A DNA stretch of 64,000 bases from Jacaranda mimosifolia (GCA_018894105.1 CM032132.1:30555379-30619378); one strand, 5' to 3'. Counted from the first letter of the stretch, positions 48,338-61,593 are shown. Numbers and translations are program-made. The notes: generated from the letters alone by a model not told the origin.

Positions 48338-51300
48338 ATGGCTAAAATTCCACTCGCTAGCATTTTGGAAACCAATAAACTAATCGGGCCGAACTTCCAA
48401 GATTAGTTAAGGAACCTTAAAATCATTCTTGACTCTGAAAAGCGAACTTACATCCTTGATCAAATTCCAGTAGACACACTTGGTGATGACGCCAACGACG
48501 CACAACGTGAAATGTTCATGAAATTTGTAGATAATGATCTACAAGTGAGGTGTGTCGTGATGGCATCCATGTCCAATGAGATCCAAAAGACTCATGAGCA
48601 CAGAAGCATGCTCGAGAGATCTATGTACACTTGCAAGAGTTGTATGGTGTACAAAGTAGACATGAAATGTTCACTTTGTCTAAAGAGCTCTTTAGGGTAA
48701 GGATGAGTGAAGGGTCCAATGTCCATGATCACGGCCCCAAGATGATAGGACTGATCGAAAAGCTTGGGCAATTAGATGTGGTCATGGACAATGACCTTTA
48801 TGTGGATTTAATCCTACAGTCATTACCACCGTCATATGATCAATTCGTTATGAACTTCAATATGTCGAAGCAAGATGTTACGATTAACGAATTGATCAAT
48901 ATGCTTCCGACTACGGAGGCGACTATGAGAAAGGAAAAGCCCCTTATGCTTGCATCATCCTCCAAGTTGAATGGCCTGAGGGGTCCTAGAAAGGGAGGTA
49001 AGAGGAAAAAGAGTTCTTCCTCGAAAGAGAAGCAACTCGAGAAGAGTTCCGGGAGAGTCAAGAAAAAGGATAGAACCAAAGCTAGTTGTTTCCACTGTGG
49101 CAAAAAATGGCACTATAATAGAAATTACAAAGCTTACCTTGCAACCCTTGAGAAGGGTGTGTACTTTATTGAAGTGTACATGATGACTAATTCTTCCACA
49201 TGGGTATTTGATACCGCATGTGGTTCTCACCTTTGTAAATCGTTACAGGGATGAAAAGAAGAAAGAGTCTTCGTGAAAGGGATATGATCCTCCACCTAGG
49301 AAATGGAGCAAGAGTTGCGGCCACTTTCCAAGGCGTAATCAAGTTGGACTTGGAGAATGCTTGCATTGCACTTGATTTAGTTTATTATATACCCTACCAT
49401 GTTAAGAACATTGTTTCAATTCCTGTTCTTGATAATAAAGGATTTGATTTTTCTATATCGAATGGGAAGGTGATGGCATTAAAGAATGGTTCTTTGATTG
49501 CTCAAGGTACATTAATAAGTGGATTGTATATACTTGATTCTCAACTTTCACTAATGCACATTCAATCAAGTAAAAGAAAATTACATATCCAAGAAGATGC
49601 CATTCTTTGGCATGCAAGACTTGGTCATATCTCTAAGAATAAGATAAGTAAGTTAGAAGCTCTCGAAGCACTAAATGTTAGTAGCATTGAGGACTTTCCT
49701 ACTTGTGAATCTTGTTTAAAGGAAAAAATGACCAGCTGCTTTTGTAGGACAAATGGAGCGCTCCATAAGTCTCTTGGATTTGATCCATACGTATGTTTGT
49801 GGACCACTAAGAGTTAGTGGGAGAGGAGGCTATTCCTATTTCATCACCTTCACTAATGACTTTAGTCGGTACGAACACGTGTTTCTTACGAAGAACAAGT
49901 CAGAAGCCTTTGAAAAGTTCAAAGAGCATAGGAATGAAGTAGAAAAGCAATTGGGGCTAAGTATTAAAGCTCTTCGATCGGATCGAGGAAGGGAATACTT
50001 GAGCGCCGAATTCTTGGATTATCTAAAGGAGAATGGGATTCTTTCTCAATGGACTCCACCCGGCACACCCCAACACAATAGAGTAGCCGAGAGGATAAAC
50101 CGTACCTTGTTGGACATGGTACATTCCATGATGAGTTTTTTCGATGTGCCTATTTCTTTTTGGGGATATGCCTTACAAACGACAGTGAAGCTACTAAATT
50201 TAGTACCTTTAAAGTCGGTGCCTAAAACACCATATGAGATATGGTATGGTAAAACACCCTCTTACCATTATCTTCAGGTTTGGGGATCTTCCGCCTACGT
50301 GAGACGGACAATGGGAGATAAGTTGGATAGTAGATCCACCTTGTGCAAATTTGTGGGATACCTTAGAGAGTTTATGGGTTACTACTTTTATGATCCCTCG
50401 GAACAAAAGGTGTTTGTCTCGAGAAATGCCTATTTTTTCGAAAAGCAACTTCTATTAGATAGAAATGATGTTGTTGTTGAACTTGATGAAGTTCAAGATG
50501 ATCATGAAATCCCACAAGTAGTGGAAACAAGCGAGCAAGTGAAGCCTTGTACACAACTTCTACATAGGTCAGACCAAATTAAGAAGTAACCCGAAAAGTT
50601 TAGATTCCTTTATGGGATGAGCCAATCGAATGATGATTTGGGACGTTGGCTTGAAGCCTTGAGATCCGAAATGGACTCCATGTACTCAAACAAAGTATGG
50701 ACTTTAATAGATCCACCAAAGGGAATAGTTCCCGTTGGTTGCAAGTGGATCTATAAGCGAAAGCTTAGAGTAGATGGAGAAGTTGTGACTTTTAAGGCAT
50801 GACTAGTGGCAAAGGGTTACACTCAAAGATCCGCTATCAATTTTGAGAAAACCTTTTTACTGGTCGCTATGCCTAAGTCCATTCGGATTCTACTTTTCAT
50901 AGTCGCATATTATGACTATGAAATATGTCAAATGAATGTGAAAACCGCTTTCCTCAATGGTGACATTGAAGAAGAAATCTATATAAAGCAATCACAAAGT
51001 TTAACATCTAAGAGGAGTGAGCAAAAGGTTTGCAAACTCCAGGGATCTATTTATGGACTCAAACAAGCGTCCTGAAGTTGGAACATACGTTTTAACAAAA
51101 TGGTCAAATCGTTTGGCTTTGTCAAAAATGTGTACGAACTATGTATGTACAAGAAGGCTAGTGGGAGTTCAGTATAGTTTATTGTGCTTTATGTCGATGA
51201 CATCCTTCTCATTGGGAATGAGGTAGGAATGTTAGAGTGTACTAAAGCATGATTATCTACACAATTCTCCATGAAGGATTTGGGAGAAGCATCGTACATA

Positions 51301-52176
51301 TTGGGAATACGTATCTATAGAGATAGATCTAAAAGGATGCTGGGGCTATCCCAAACCCCGTACATTGACAAGATACTAAAGATGTTTAGTATGAAAGAAT
51401 TCAAGAAGGGATTTCATCCCATGGGACATAGCATTCGTCTTTCAAAGTCTATGGCCCCTAAGACTGAAGAAGAGAAATGAAGGATGTCTCACATACCTTA
51501 TGCCTCCGCTATTGGTAGCATAATGTATGCAGTTCAATGTACAAGATCGAATGTGGCACACTCGTTAAGTGTTACGAGTATGTTCCAATCCAATCCCGGT
51601 GAAAGTCACTGGATAGCCATAAAAGTAATCCTTAAGTACTTGAGAAGGACTAAGGACTTATTTTTGGTATACGACAATGGAGAATTGAAACTAGAGGGGT
51701 TTTCGGATTCGAGTTTCTAATCCAATGTAGATGACCTCAAATCTACTTCTAGATTTATATTTTGCCTCAATGGCGGTGCGGTGAGTTGGAAGAGTTCCAA
51801 ACAAGACACCACTGCCAGTTCCACAACTAAAGCAGAATATATTGTGGCTTCGGAAGCTGCAAAGGAACGTGTTTGGATGAAAAACTTTATTCAAGAGTTG
51901 AATGTAGTACCTAGCATTGTTGAACCAGTTGTTGTCTTTTGTGACAACACCGTGGTGGTAGCGCAAGCTAAAGAGCCAAGATCTCATTAGAAATCCAAGC
52001 ACATTTTGAAGCGATATCATTTGATTCGGGAGATCATTGATAGAGACGACATTCGAGTGGAGAGAGTTACCTCCGAAGAGAATATAACAGATCTATTGAC
52101 TAAACCCCTAGCGCAAAAGGTCTTTGAAGAACATCGTGAGAAGATGGGTCTCAAGGCCATGGGGCATTGGCTTTAG
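48338..52176 (+). pseudogene. copia gag-pol, decayed
   Basis: Starts MAKIPLASILETNKL at 48338. Domains in order: gag to about 49080; a zinc knuckle near 49088 whose last Cys is replaced (CFHCGKKWHYNRNY); protease with WVFDTACGSH instead of DTG near 49200; pre-integrase LWHARLGHIS near 49605; integrase core with the D, D (SDRGREY) and E (VAERINRTL) positions kept, about 49780-50120; reverse transcriptase with MNVKTAFLNG (usual D is N) and intact YVDD near 51196; RNase H about 51690-52080, ending at TAG 52176. Stops lie at 48404, 50587, 50800, 51073, 51175, 51250, 51478, 51718 and 51988. Frame changes lie near 48625, 49248 and 49742. It cannot yield a polyprotein. Confidence 0.93.
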
Positions 52177-52190
52177 GGCAAGTGGAAGAT
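52176..52190 (+). other. polypurine tract
   Basis: GGGCAAGTGGAAGAT directly precedes the 3' LTR and is the expected plus-strand priming site. Its first base overlaps the last base of the gag-pol stop codon. Confidence 0.75.
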
Positions 52191-54425
52191 TGTTGGAATA
52201 GTGCTCGGCAAGCTAATTAGATTGGCCTTGTAAAAGCTATTTCCTTGTAAAACAATCTTGATTGAATGATATTCTTTATATGACCACCTTCATCTTATGC
52301 TTTATATTACTTCACGTTCATTTGGATGAAGCCCCTAGATCACTTATGACTACGGGACTTGGTTCGGTGATTATGGAATAAGTCTTATATAGTCGTGATC
52401 TTAAATCTTCCAAGTCATAGGATCTTAAGAGACGGGGCATCTAAGATCTGGATAGACTTGCACTAACAATACATAAATCCAAGAGTTGGATATTGTTCCG
52501 TTCTATGAGCAATCTGTATGAGATATAGGTGCACGTTAGTGGGTGCTTGTTAGAGAACAAGACAATGAAGGCCCTCCGGAGAGGCCACTAGATAGCAGTA
52601 GTGGTAAGTCGGTAGTGGCAAGTTCTACTGCTTACGCTAGTGCATATTATTAGTCCTCTGACCTGAGGATCCACGATAACCTTGTGTCCGATCCTCATGC
52701 TCTGACTCTTCCTTGACCACTTAGCGGATCTTTCGAGTTGAGGTTGGGTATGAGCTACTTGGCATAGAGGTTTGTGATATCCAAGATGGAATCTGACTCC
52801 TCACTTTTGTGAAGGACGAGTGCATCTCCTATGTATTCTATAATGATCGATTCCAAGAAATCCTTGCGCAAGGTTGTGTGTCAATTTGGAAAATGAGTTT
52901 TCCAAAGGTGAGGTCACATAAGGGAATCGAACATTGAGAATAGAAACATAGTATCGAGGCTATTAGGGAGCCGATAAATATCTTGCCTTAGGCTTATTTT
53001 GGGCAATAGGAGATGGATGTACCGTATTTGCATGGTATGCGTAGAGCTATAATGGTTCTCCAGAATATTCATTTTGGCCAATTAGTTGTACTCCATGGGC
53101 TTGAAGTTGGACATCGACCATGGAGATTGGGTACTCTTCAATTAATGAGATTAATTGAATTGAGTTGATTAGTTTAGAAGGAGTTTTAAACTAAAATGAA
53201 TATAAGATATTCAAAAGTCACAAAGAGTTGTGAGCCCATGTCCAAGAACCTATTGCGTCACACACGAAAGCCAAATAGCTTCCAAAACTGGTGGAGCAAT
53301 TTTCTAAGTATTAGAAAATCACCCTTTGGTGATTGATTTTCAAGGGTCCAATCCAACGGTCAATTTTGATTTGATTAATTTAAGTGTTAAATTAATCAAC
53401 TAATTTAAGAGTTAAATTGGACCAATAATTAAGGAGTTAATTATTTGATACCATATTGACCATCAATTGGACAAGTTGACTTAAAGAGTTATGTTGACTA
53501 ATTTAAGCTTAAGAGTTAAGCTTGTTTGATTTAAGAGTTAAATCAAAGGTTAATTAATTAAATTAAATAGTTTAATTTAATTAACGAGAAGAATACTTTT
53601 TGGAGGAAAAATTTAAATGAAGTGTTCATTTAAATAAGCATCTTAATTAATTTGGAATTAGATTCCAAATGAAATTGAAATGCACTTGAAATTCAAGTAA
53701 GACTTGAATTTGAATTTTGCCAACTTGGCATGCCACTTCGGGCGGTCACCTTGAGAAAGGTGTGATGCCAACTAGCATCACACCTTCCACCCTCTATATA
53801 TAGATATAAAGTTCTTGCAAAATTCGATTTAAGCATTGCTGAAAAGTGTGAGAATTAGATTTTTGCATTCCCTCCAATATCTCTCTCTCCATGTATTGCA
53901 TCATGAGTTGAAGCTTTGCATTTCTTCTTCTTCCCAACCTGAAAATTGGCCTCCTCCACCTCATTTTATCCTCTCTAACTCCAGCTTCTTGTGAGAGGAA
54001 ATTGGAAGATTGTTTGGTGTGTGGATCGTATCAATAGAGGCAAGGCACTTGACTTGCTCGGTTTTGGAGATCCACCTACAGTAGCTTCTGGTTAGAGATT
54101 TTTTATGGAGTGATCCAGAAGGATTTTGGCCCCCAATTTTTCATAATAGCTTCCCCTATGTGTAGGTGTTCTAGATTTAATTTCATGAATTTTGGAGCAG
54201 TTTAGCCTAGGCAAACGTTCCCATCTTTCCGTTGTGCCAGTTCTAGATAGTTTCCGAATTCGTGAGAGATAGTTGATCTTCTCCTTGTTCTTGAGCTACA
54301 AGAGGTAATTCTTCATCATAATCTAAATCTATAGCATGACTAGATCCTTGGGAGCTTGAGTAGCTTAGTTATTTTCAAGCTTATAAAGTTTTGATTTATG
54401 GATCTTAACGCTACTCTTACCTTCA
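52191..54425 (+). repeat. 3' LTR of the copia element
   Basis: 2235 bp, starting TGTTGGAATAGTGCTCGGC and ending TACTCTTACCTTCA. Aligns end to end with 44141-46372 with scattered substitutions and small indels. TATA-like CTATATATAG near 53797. Confidence 0.95.
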
Positions 54426-54430
54426 CAAAC

Positions 54431-56313
54431 TTATTACGACTTTATAGGAAAGCAAGGCCAAGGAGATAAATTGAACAAGATAGGTATATGGGTAGGCTGA
54501 TATTATGTTAGTAGGTATACAAGCTAGTAAAAGTGGATTCTCTTGGAGTGGTCACAATGAGATTGAATGGTGTTGATTCAACTAGATCCTCTATGACAAA
54601 TAAATGAGTATTTATAATTTGTTGTCAAGGTGTCCTGGTACTGCTCATCCTAGGTGGTTCCTTTGGATTTAGCCATGTGTCCTTATCCAAAGGTTGACAT
54701 TGTGGCCCAATGTGACAATAGGTCAGGTCGAGCTCTGATCCGCGTAGAAAGATGTAATCCAGTGAAGTGTTTGGTAAATATTATTTGAAGGGTATTCTTG
54801 CCTAAATCTATATTAAATAGGGATGAATAATATGGATTGCTCAACAGGTATTTTATGTGCATGGAAACCGCATGAGATGACTGTTAGTACATTAAATACA
54901 TAATTCAGAAAAATATTAATATCAACTTGAGGAACAAATTATAATAACTATTAATTTGTTCTTATTTTGATATATTATAATACAAGGGTGCTTATTTTGA
55001 TGGGCTTGATTTATTGGGCTCACCGGCCATTGTATTATTTATTTGTTTATTTAGTTGGTCCTCTGATTTGCATTTTTACTTTTTTTATGACCATAGGATC
55101 TTATTTTTCCATATCATCAAGCTCTCTATTTTTAATTTAAAATTTTAATTTCATATTGAAAGTATATCTTAAGAGCTAATTTTATTTTACTTACTTTAAT
55201 GATTAATTTGATTATTTTTCATTAATTTATTTTCAATTTAACTTTGGAAAAATTTAAGTTACTCAAAGACTAAATAATTGGGAGACTCACAAGTCTCTTT
55301 GACTTATTATCTTCAAGAAATATTGTTTTGTTGGTGAGTTGCATCCTGCAAGGGACTTAGATTATTTTTGAGATTTAGGAAGTTGTCTTTGTAGTTAGAA
55401 TGAGTTTTCAATGTAATGGTTTGCTTTTCCATTATTCTTTCCCATTACTCAAATTTTCTAACTACTTTGAGTCAGTTACTTTTGGGTGGTGTCCTTTGCT
55501 AGCCACTCGAATCAAGAACTTCAGCATGGGAGTTGTTGTTTCTCCAGTGTGGATGCATCTCTCGGTTCGAGTCAAGAGCTTCTCCAAGGAAACTAGGTGC
55601 TTGCCCTTTATGGGTTTCTTGTTGTATGATACTGGGTAAGATAACTTAGTTGGGGAATCTTATGTGCTGCTGGATTCAATATTTTTGCAAGCTTTTCTTT
55701 TCCTTTAGTTTTATGGTGAATGAGTAGGTTGCAGTTGGAGTATCTCCAGCTTTCCAAGAAGTTGACTATGAAGCGTTGCGCTAGCCTTTTCGATTCCGTA
55801 ATCATTCCAGTGAGAATTTGGTTATGTGGGGTGAGGGCATGCTTTGTTAGGTGTACAGCTCCAGGTGCGCTATGTTGTCGTCTAAATATTCTTGGGGATC
55901 TCCAATTCCATCGAGATCTAAGGGATTGGTCATCATGAATCTACAGTAGTAGCCTTGGAGGCCAAAAATAAGGGGTTGGGTTGCTGATTGAGCTTTGAGG
56001 GGTATCTATGAGGTCACCCCTTTCTTCATTCCAGTGTCGCTTAGGCAATTGGCCTTGGGGGAGGTGATGACGGCGTCACACCCTTTCTTACCCAGGCACC
56101 GGGGGTGTTTGCCTATTGGGTGTTGTTGCACGTCGTACAGGGCCTTCATTTGAGGCGTCTCCCATCAATGTCATCATGGTCTCTTGAGGGGTTTGTGGGA
56201 TCAATCCTTTGATTGCAGAGCATGCGACTTGGTACCAAACTCCAACGGGTGATGTTTTGTGATACTTTGCATTTTGCCTTCACTACTGCCCATGCTGAGG
56301 CATCTCCTGCCAA
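54431..56313. other. spacer, possibly decayed repeat
   Basis: No supported gene. From about 55970 to 56310 the sequence is GC-richer, and AGGCRTCTCC followed by CAATGTCATC occurs twice (about 56154 and 56299). Frames at 55400-55639 and 55720-55938 match nothing I recognise. Confidence 0.4.
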
Positions 56314-57382
56314 TGTCATCTATAGTCATATAAATTTTAAGCTAATTAGAAAGTGACACATATAAAATAATACGTTAGTTATGAATTTAAAATTTTCAAT
56401 TTTTATCTTGGAATTTTATTAAATTTAATTTTAAAAGATAAATAGTTAATTTTAATTAATACTCTAGTATTTATTTTATGACCAAATCAAATATTGACAA
56501 GTGTTAAAGGTGAAATGTCAAGGCCAATCAAATCAAGTTGTGTGGCCTAGCAATTTCGAGCTAGCTAATTTGCGATACGTGGCATGTCTATGTACGTGGA
56601 CCAATCAAATCAAAGATACTTGATATTATCTCTTGATATTTGATATTGTCTTTTGATATTTGATATTATCTTAGCAAAAAGATAACTATCAAAGAAAAGT
56701 GTAAGTAAATCTATGAGGGTCCCATTTAATATCTATATAAAGAGGGTGATTAGAGCTCATTTCACACATCAACAATAGCAACAAGACACAACATAAGTCC
56801 TAGTAAGTGAGAAAAAATTTAAAGGAGTCCGATAATTCTCTCAAGAAAATTTTAAGAGATCCACAACATTCAAGATGTTATTTGCAGAGCTCATACATTT
56901 TAGTATTTGATTTGAGATTAAGATGTGAGCCCTCAAATTGCATTATTTTCTTCAAATCAAATTCAAGGAGATCTACGACATTCAAGGCGTTCTTCCCAAA
57001 GCTCCTCATATTTTGGCATTTGATTTAAGATTACGGTGCAAAGTCCTTGAATTGGCATTATTTTCTTCAAATTAAATTCAATAAGATCTATGGCGTTCCA
57101 GGCATTCATGGCGGAGCTTATCAAATCTCAATGTTTGATTCGAGATTAATGCGTGAAGCCCTCGAATTAGCATCATTCTAAATCAAATTCAAGGAGATCC
57201 ACTGTGTTCAAGGCGTTCAATGCTAAGCTCACCAAATTTCAAGATCATCTTTGGAAGTGAAGAATCAGAGGATTAGATTAAAGATTGAATCCATAATTGA
57301 TAAGTTCTAGTTTCATTTTATTTGTACAAATTTATCTTATATTGTAATTTTATGTTCATAAACAAAGAAATTTGTGCTTACA
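56314..57382 (+). repeat. LTR of a gypsy-type gag-only element
   Basis: AT-rich start followed by a promoter-like TATATAAA at 56734-56741, direct repeats of TTGATATTTGATATTATCT-type sequence (56612-56675), then a leader with four spaced GGAGATCYAC/GCGTTCAAGG-type units, and the segment GCACGCTTGGTGGGACCGTT (57391) that in plant gypsy elements follows the LTR. The boundaries are approximate. An inverted relative lies at 60956-61440. Confidence 0.55.
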
Positions 57383-57452
57383 AATTTCTAGCACGCTTGG
57401 TGGGACCGTTTCTACCTCTTATCTCTTCTCTTCATCAAGATAGAAGTATCAA

Positions 57453-58620
57453 ATGGTTGCCAACAAGACTGCAACACTAAAAATTACTATCTCAAATTCC
57501 TTAAGTACTGGAGCAAAATGTGTTGGTGTCATCACAAGAAGTATGTCTAAGAAGTTGCAATCATCTTCAGAAGTGGCTCATCCACTTGAAGCTATGGAAA
57601 AGGCGTTGCCGCATGTTATTGATATGAATGAAGATGGTGGAGGCTGAAAGGAAGAATCAACATCATTCACTCCTTGCTCAACATCAAGTTCCTCAAACAT
57701 AGTACCAGTGATGGTGACAAGGACTACAACCTTAGAGGAACATGACGAGGGCCATTGAAGGACTTACGAAGCATGTCCAACAGCAAAACTCTCAAATCTC
57801 AAAATTGATGAACAAGGTGGATAATGTTGGTGCTAGTCGCATGGTGGAGAAATAAATTGAGGTTCAGGACGAAGGCAAAACATCCACAAAGAGACCATCA
57901 GCCGGAAATGAAGAGGCTATAACAAAAGAACTGCAAATCTCCACTAATGGTTTAATTCTCGTCGACCACTTGAAGGAGTTTATTATGGGGACTATAAAAA
58001 ACAAGCTTGATGGAAGTTCTAAGTTGTTATGACTTACTTCAAGCCATATATTCAAAGGATTGACAACTTGAAGATGACAATTGGTTACCAGCCCCAAAAG
58101 CTTCAACAATTTGACGATAAGGGTAACCCAAAGCAACACGTGGCTCATTTCATCAAAACTTGCAATAATGTTAGGACATATGGAGATCATCTGGTCAAGC
58201 AGGTTGTTCGATCATTAGAGGCCAATGCTTTTGATTGGTATATTGACTTGGAGGCAGGCTCTATTAATAGTTAGGGGCAATTGAGAGAAGAGTTCCTCAA
58301 TTGTTTCTACAACACTCGAAGGATAGTCAGCATGATTAAACTCACAAACTCTCGCTAGTGGAAATAAGAACCTGTTATTGACTACATCAATCGTTGGAGA
58401 AATTTAAGCTTTAACTGCAAAGATCAATTATTGCAGGCTTCAACCATTGAGAAGTGTATATAAGGAATGCATTAGTCTTTATTACATACTTCAAAGAATC
58501 AAATCAAAAACTTTTGAAAATTTGACAACTTGTGCACATCGTATTGAAATGAGCATGACTTTCATCTGAAGAACAAGAAGACTTAAGCAATACCCATGAT
58601 GATGAAGACATTGGGGGTAA
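57453..58620 (+). pseudogene. degenerate gypsy-type gag
   Basis: Recognisable pieces: FDDKGNPKQHVAHFIKTCNN and VRSLEANAFDWYIDLEAGSI (58100-58265), preceded in another frame by AGNEEAITKELQISTNGL and followed by PVIDYINRWRNLSFNCKDQL. These are the retrotransposon gag core of Ty3/gypsy elements. Stops and frame changes are frequent. No zinc knuckle, protease, integrase or reverse transcriptase follows; after about 58620 the sequence is a non-coding repeat. This suggests a large non-autonomous derivative or an internal deletion. Confidence 0.8.
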
Positions 58621-58649
58621 TTAATTTTCATCTTCAAATTCTAAAGCTC

Positions 58650-59200
58650 CTTGATAAGTGCCTTAAGTATTAGAAATGCTCCCAAATAAGAGCATAAACT
58701 ATTTAAAATTCTCAAGTCCCCAAGTATCCAAATATAAGACCCAAGTCTCCAAGTCTCCAAATTCAAGACTCAAGTCTCTAAATCCAAGACCTAAGTCTCC
58801 AAATTATCAAATACATGACCCAAGTCTCTGAATTTTCAAATCTTGGACTTAAGCTCCAACTCTTCAAGTTAAGGCTCAAATCTTTAAGTCTTCATCCAAG
58901 ACTCAAGTCTTTAAGTCACCAAATCAAAGGCTCAATTCAAAGTCTTCAAGTCCAAAGCTCAAGTCTTCAAATGTTAAGTTCTTCAAATTTTAAGTGCGTA
59001 TTGATAAGAGCCTAAACTGTCAAAAGTACTCCTAGATATGAACATAAACTATATAAAAATCTTTAAGCTAAAGTCTCCTCATATACTCTTTGATAAGAGT
59101 TTAAACTATCAATAATGCTTATAAATACAAACATAAATTATCTGAAATCTTTAAATTAAAGTCTTTCCATGTGCTCCTTGATAAATTTTAAGCTATCAAT
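58650..59200 (+). repeat. CAAGTCTCC-type minisatellite and roughly 95-bp repeats
   Basis: Between about 58705 and 58990, CAAGTCTCCAA / CAAGACTCAAG motifs recur every 10-20 bases with variation. On both sides, TTGATAAGAG followed by AAACTATCAATAGTGCTCC-type units occur at about 58651, 58990, 59088 and 59178. No coding potential. Confidence 0.75.
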
Positions 59201-59204
59201 AGTG

Positions 59205-60955
59205 CTCCTAGATTGCATTCGGTTAAAACCATTTGGTCGATTAGCTGATTTTTTTGGTTTTCCAAAATGCATAGTTCGGTTCAGTTTTGGAGTGTGAGCA
59301 GTGGCCGTTTCCTGGCAAGTGGAGATTTGGAGAGTCTGGACTTGGAGAGGATAGTGAAGACTGGAGACTAGGTCAAAACTTGGTCCACTTAGCTTGGTCT
59401 TGAAAATTGAAAATTTGGAATTGAATTTGAAATTTAGGGGTTGCTAGGCCGATTGGGATTTGGAAGTGGGGACAAGTAAGGGGCAATTAGTTAATTCCTT
59501 AATTGTTATTCAAAATTATGTTTTAGAATTTAAGTTATATCAATTATAAATTATAATTTATCTATAAATTGTAAATTATCATTTAAAAATTAGAATTTGG
59601 ATATAATATTAGGATTTGGAATTATTTAGATTATGTCTCCACATTTAGAATTTAAAATAAAATAATAATATAGTTAGAACTTAGAAATTAGGATGTAATT
59701 TTTATAATTATCAATTATAAATTATAATTTATCTATTCCCAATAAATACATTTAAAATATTATAAATTTAAGAAGACAAATAAATATTTTAATTATTTTA
59801 TGTTATAAAATTAGTACACATATTGAGTGTACTAGAATTGCTAACTTATAACTGCCAAGGCAGATACACACGATTTTTTGCATATTCAAACCTTTACTGA
59901 TGTCTACCAACATCGAATAGCTAAATAAATCTTAAACACTATATACTAAAATTAAATAGCTAATTAATCCAATGACATCATAATATAGATTGTGGATTTG
60001 TAAATTTTCTAAAAAATACAATTATAACCTTATTACATCATCATTTCTAAAGGATAATTCTGGAATATTGATAAAATTGATATCCAAACTATCATTTTTA
60101 TATTGAAATTTTCAATTTATTCTTCAAACTATATTGTCAATTTTGTTGTTGGAATAATTAAAAGGACAAATTATGTAAATGAACAAAAATAATTTCTATT
60201 TTAGACACAAAATAGTCTTTATTTTTAATAATAATATAGATAAAATCTTTATTGGCCGATAGATGCAATTTCCACTAGTACTACCCCAAGAATAGGATCT
60301 AATCCCTTAGTTTGCAATTTAAATTGAAATTTCAATTTTACTCATCAATACACCCTATAATATATATATAAATTTAATTAATTAATTAAAAGGAAAAAAT
60401 TAATTTTCTTTTTATATCACATTGTTTTCATTAAATCATAATCATCTATTTTTTATATGTAATGTGTATTAGTTCATATAATAAAAAAAATTATACAATT
60501 GTATCATTTGAATTTAGAAAAAAATATCATTTTTTTCCTCTTTGTATCATAATTATTCATATTTTTATATGCCGTATATTAATATCTATACTATTTATAA
60601 AACATAGGGTTTTTAATAACTATTTTGATATATATTGTAATAAGATGATAAAATCAATTATATTTTATAAAATAAAGACAATATAGTTCATTTTCTCTTC
60701 TCATTTTTCTCCTCTCCAATTTTACTTCTTTTTTCCCAATTATTTCACCTTAACAAAAATTTCCTTTTATTTATCCCCAAAACTTAAAAATACATTAACA
60801 TTTACATTATTTGAAAATTATATTTATTTATCTTAGACTTAAAAAATTTAATAAAAAATATGAAATAAAACTAAAACTACCAACACTTGAATAATAAAAT
60901 TTTATATATAAAAAAAATGAACGAATCGGTTTTGGATCGGTTGACCGAACCGATA
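59205..60955. other. AT-rich segment between CGGTT-rich edges, unclassified
   Basis: The left edge (ATTCGGTTAAAACCATTTGG, about 59217) and, inverted, the right edge (TATCGGTTCGGTCAACCG, about 60955) both carry several CGGTT motifs, suggesting a non-autonomous DNA element. No convincing TIR alignment or TSD was found. The interior has no gene. Confidence 0.35.
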
Positions 60956-61440
60956 ACCTTGAGAGAATTGCTAGACTCCTTTAAGTTTCTCTCATCTGCT
61001 GGAATTTGTGTTGTGTCAAATGAGGTGGAATCACCCCTTTATCTAGGTATTTGATGGAAGACTTCTGATTGACTTGAATTTCTTCAAAAGTTATCTCTTT
61101 GATAAGATATTATCAAATATCAAGAGATGATATCAGATATAATTGATTTGATAATATCAAATATCAAAAGATAATATCAATATCAAATATCTTTGATTTG
61201 CTTGGTCCCTATATACAGACACTCCATCTTTGACACGTGTCAATATTTGATTTGAATATAAAATAAATACTAAATTATTAATTAAAATTAACTATTTATC
61301 TTTTGGAATTAAATTAAATATATTCCAAAATTTAAATAGAAAATTTTAAATTAATGTTTAATATATTATTTTACATGTGTCACTTCTCAATTGGTCAAAA
61401 GTTTAATATGTTTACACAGCCGAAAATCTTCATTTTCACA
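60956..61440 (-). repeat. inverted, truncated relative of the 56314 LTR
   Basis: Reverse complemented, it shows AAGTGACACATGTAAAATAATA, AAAGATAAATAGTTAATTTT, AAATCAAATATTGACACGTG and TTTGATATTATC-type segments in the same order as 56350-56700. It ends at AAGGAGTCTAGCAATTCTCTC, matching about 56820. The match stops abruptly at the CGGTT edge. Confidence 0.78.
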
Positions 61441-61593
61441 ATCATATTCTAGGAGCAAGTCCTAGTAGTTCAAGTTCTCATATCCTAGAGGTTTATATCC
61501 TATATAATCCCCAGTGCAAATTAAGTTACTAGCAAGCCAATTAGATTCAATCACAACAATCATTCCCATGTGAACCTAGGTCATCAAAACCTA
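61441..61593 (-). other. internal leader remnant of a minus-strand gypsy element
   Basis: Sequence between the primer site (61594-61606) and the junction with the inverted LTR at about 61440. It has no coding content. The element is therefore truncated shortly after its primer site, or the inverted LTR inserted here. Confidence 0.5.

Larger units (their letters stand above)
44141..54425 (+). mobile_element. full-length Ty1/copia retrotransposon (inactive)
   Basis: 10,285 bp with 5' LTR 44141-46372, 3' LTR 52191-54425 and perfect TSD CAAAC (44136-44140 and 54426-54430). The order gag, protease, integrase, reverse transcriptase, RNase H is diagnostic for Ty1/copia. The primer site resembles tRNA-iMet. 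The LTRs differ by about one base in ten over the first 100 bases, and the coding region has many stops and frameshifts, so the insertion is old and dead. I do not assign a lineage. The solo LTR at 31332 belongs to a related family. Confidence 0.96.
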
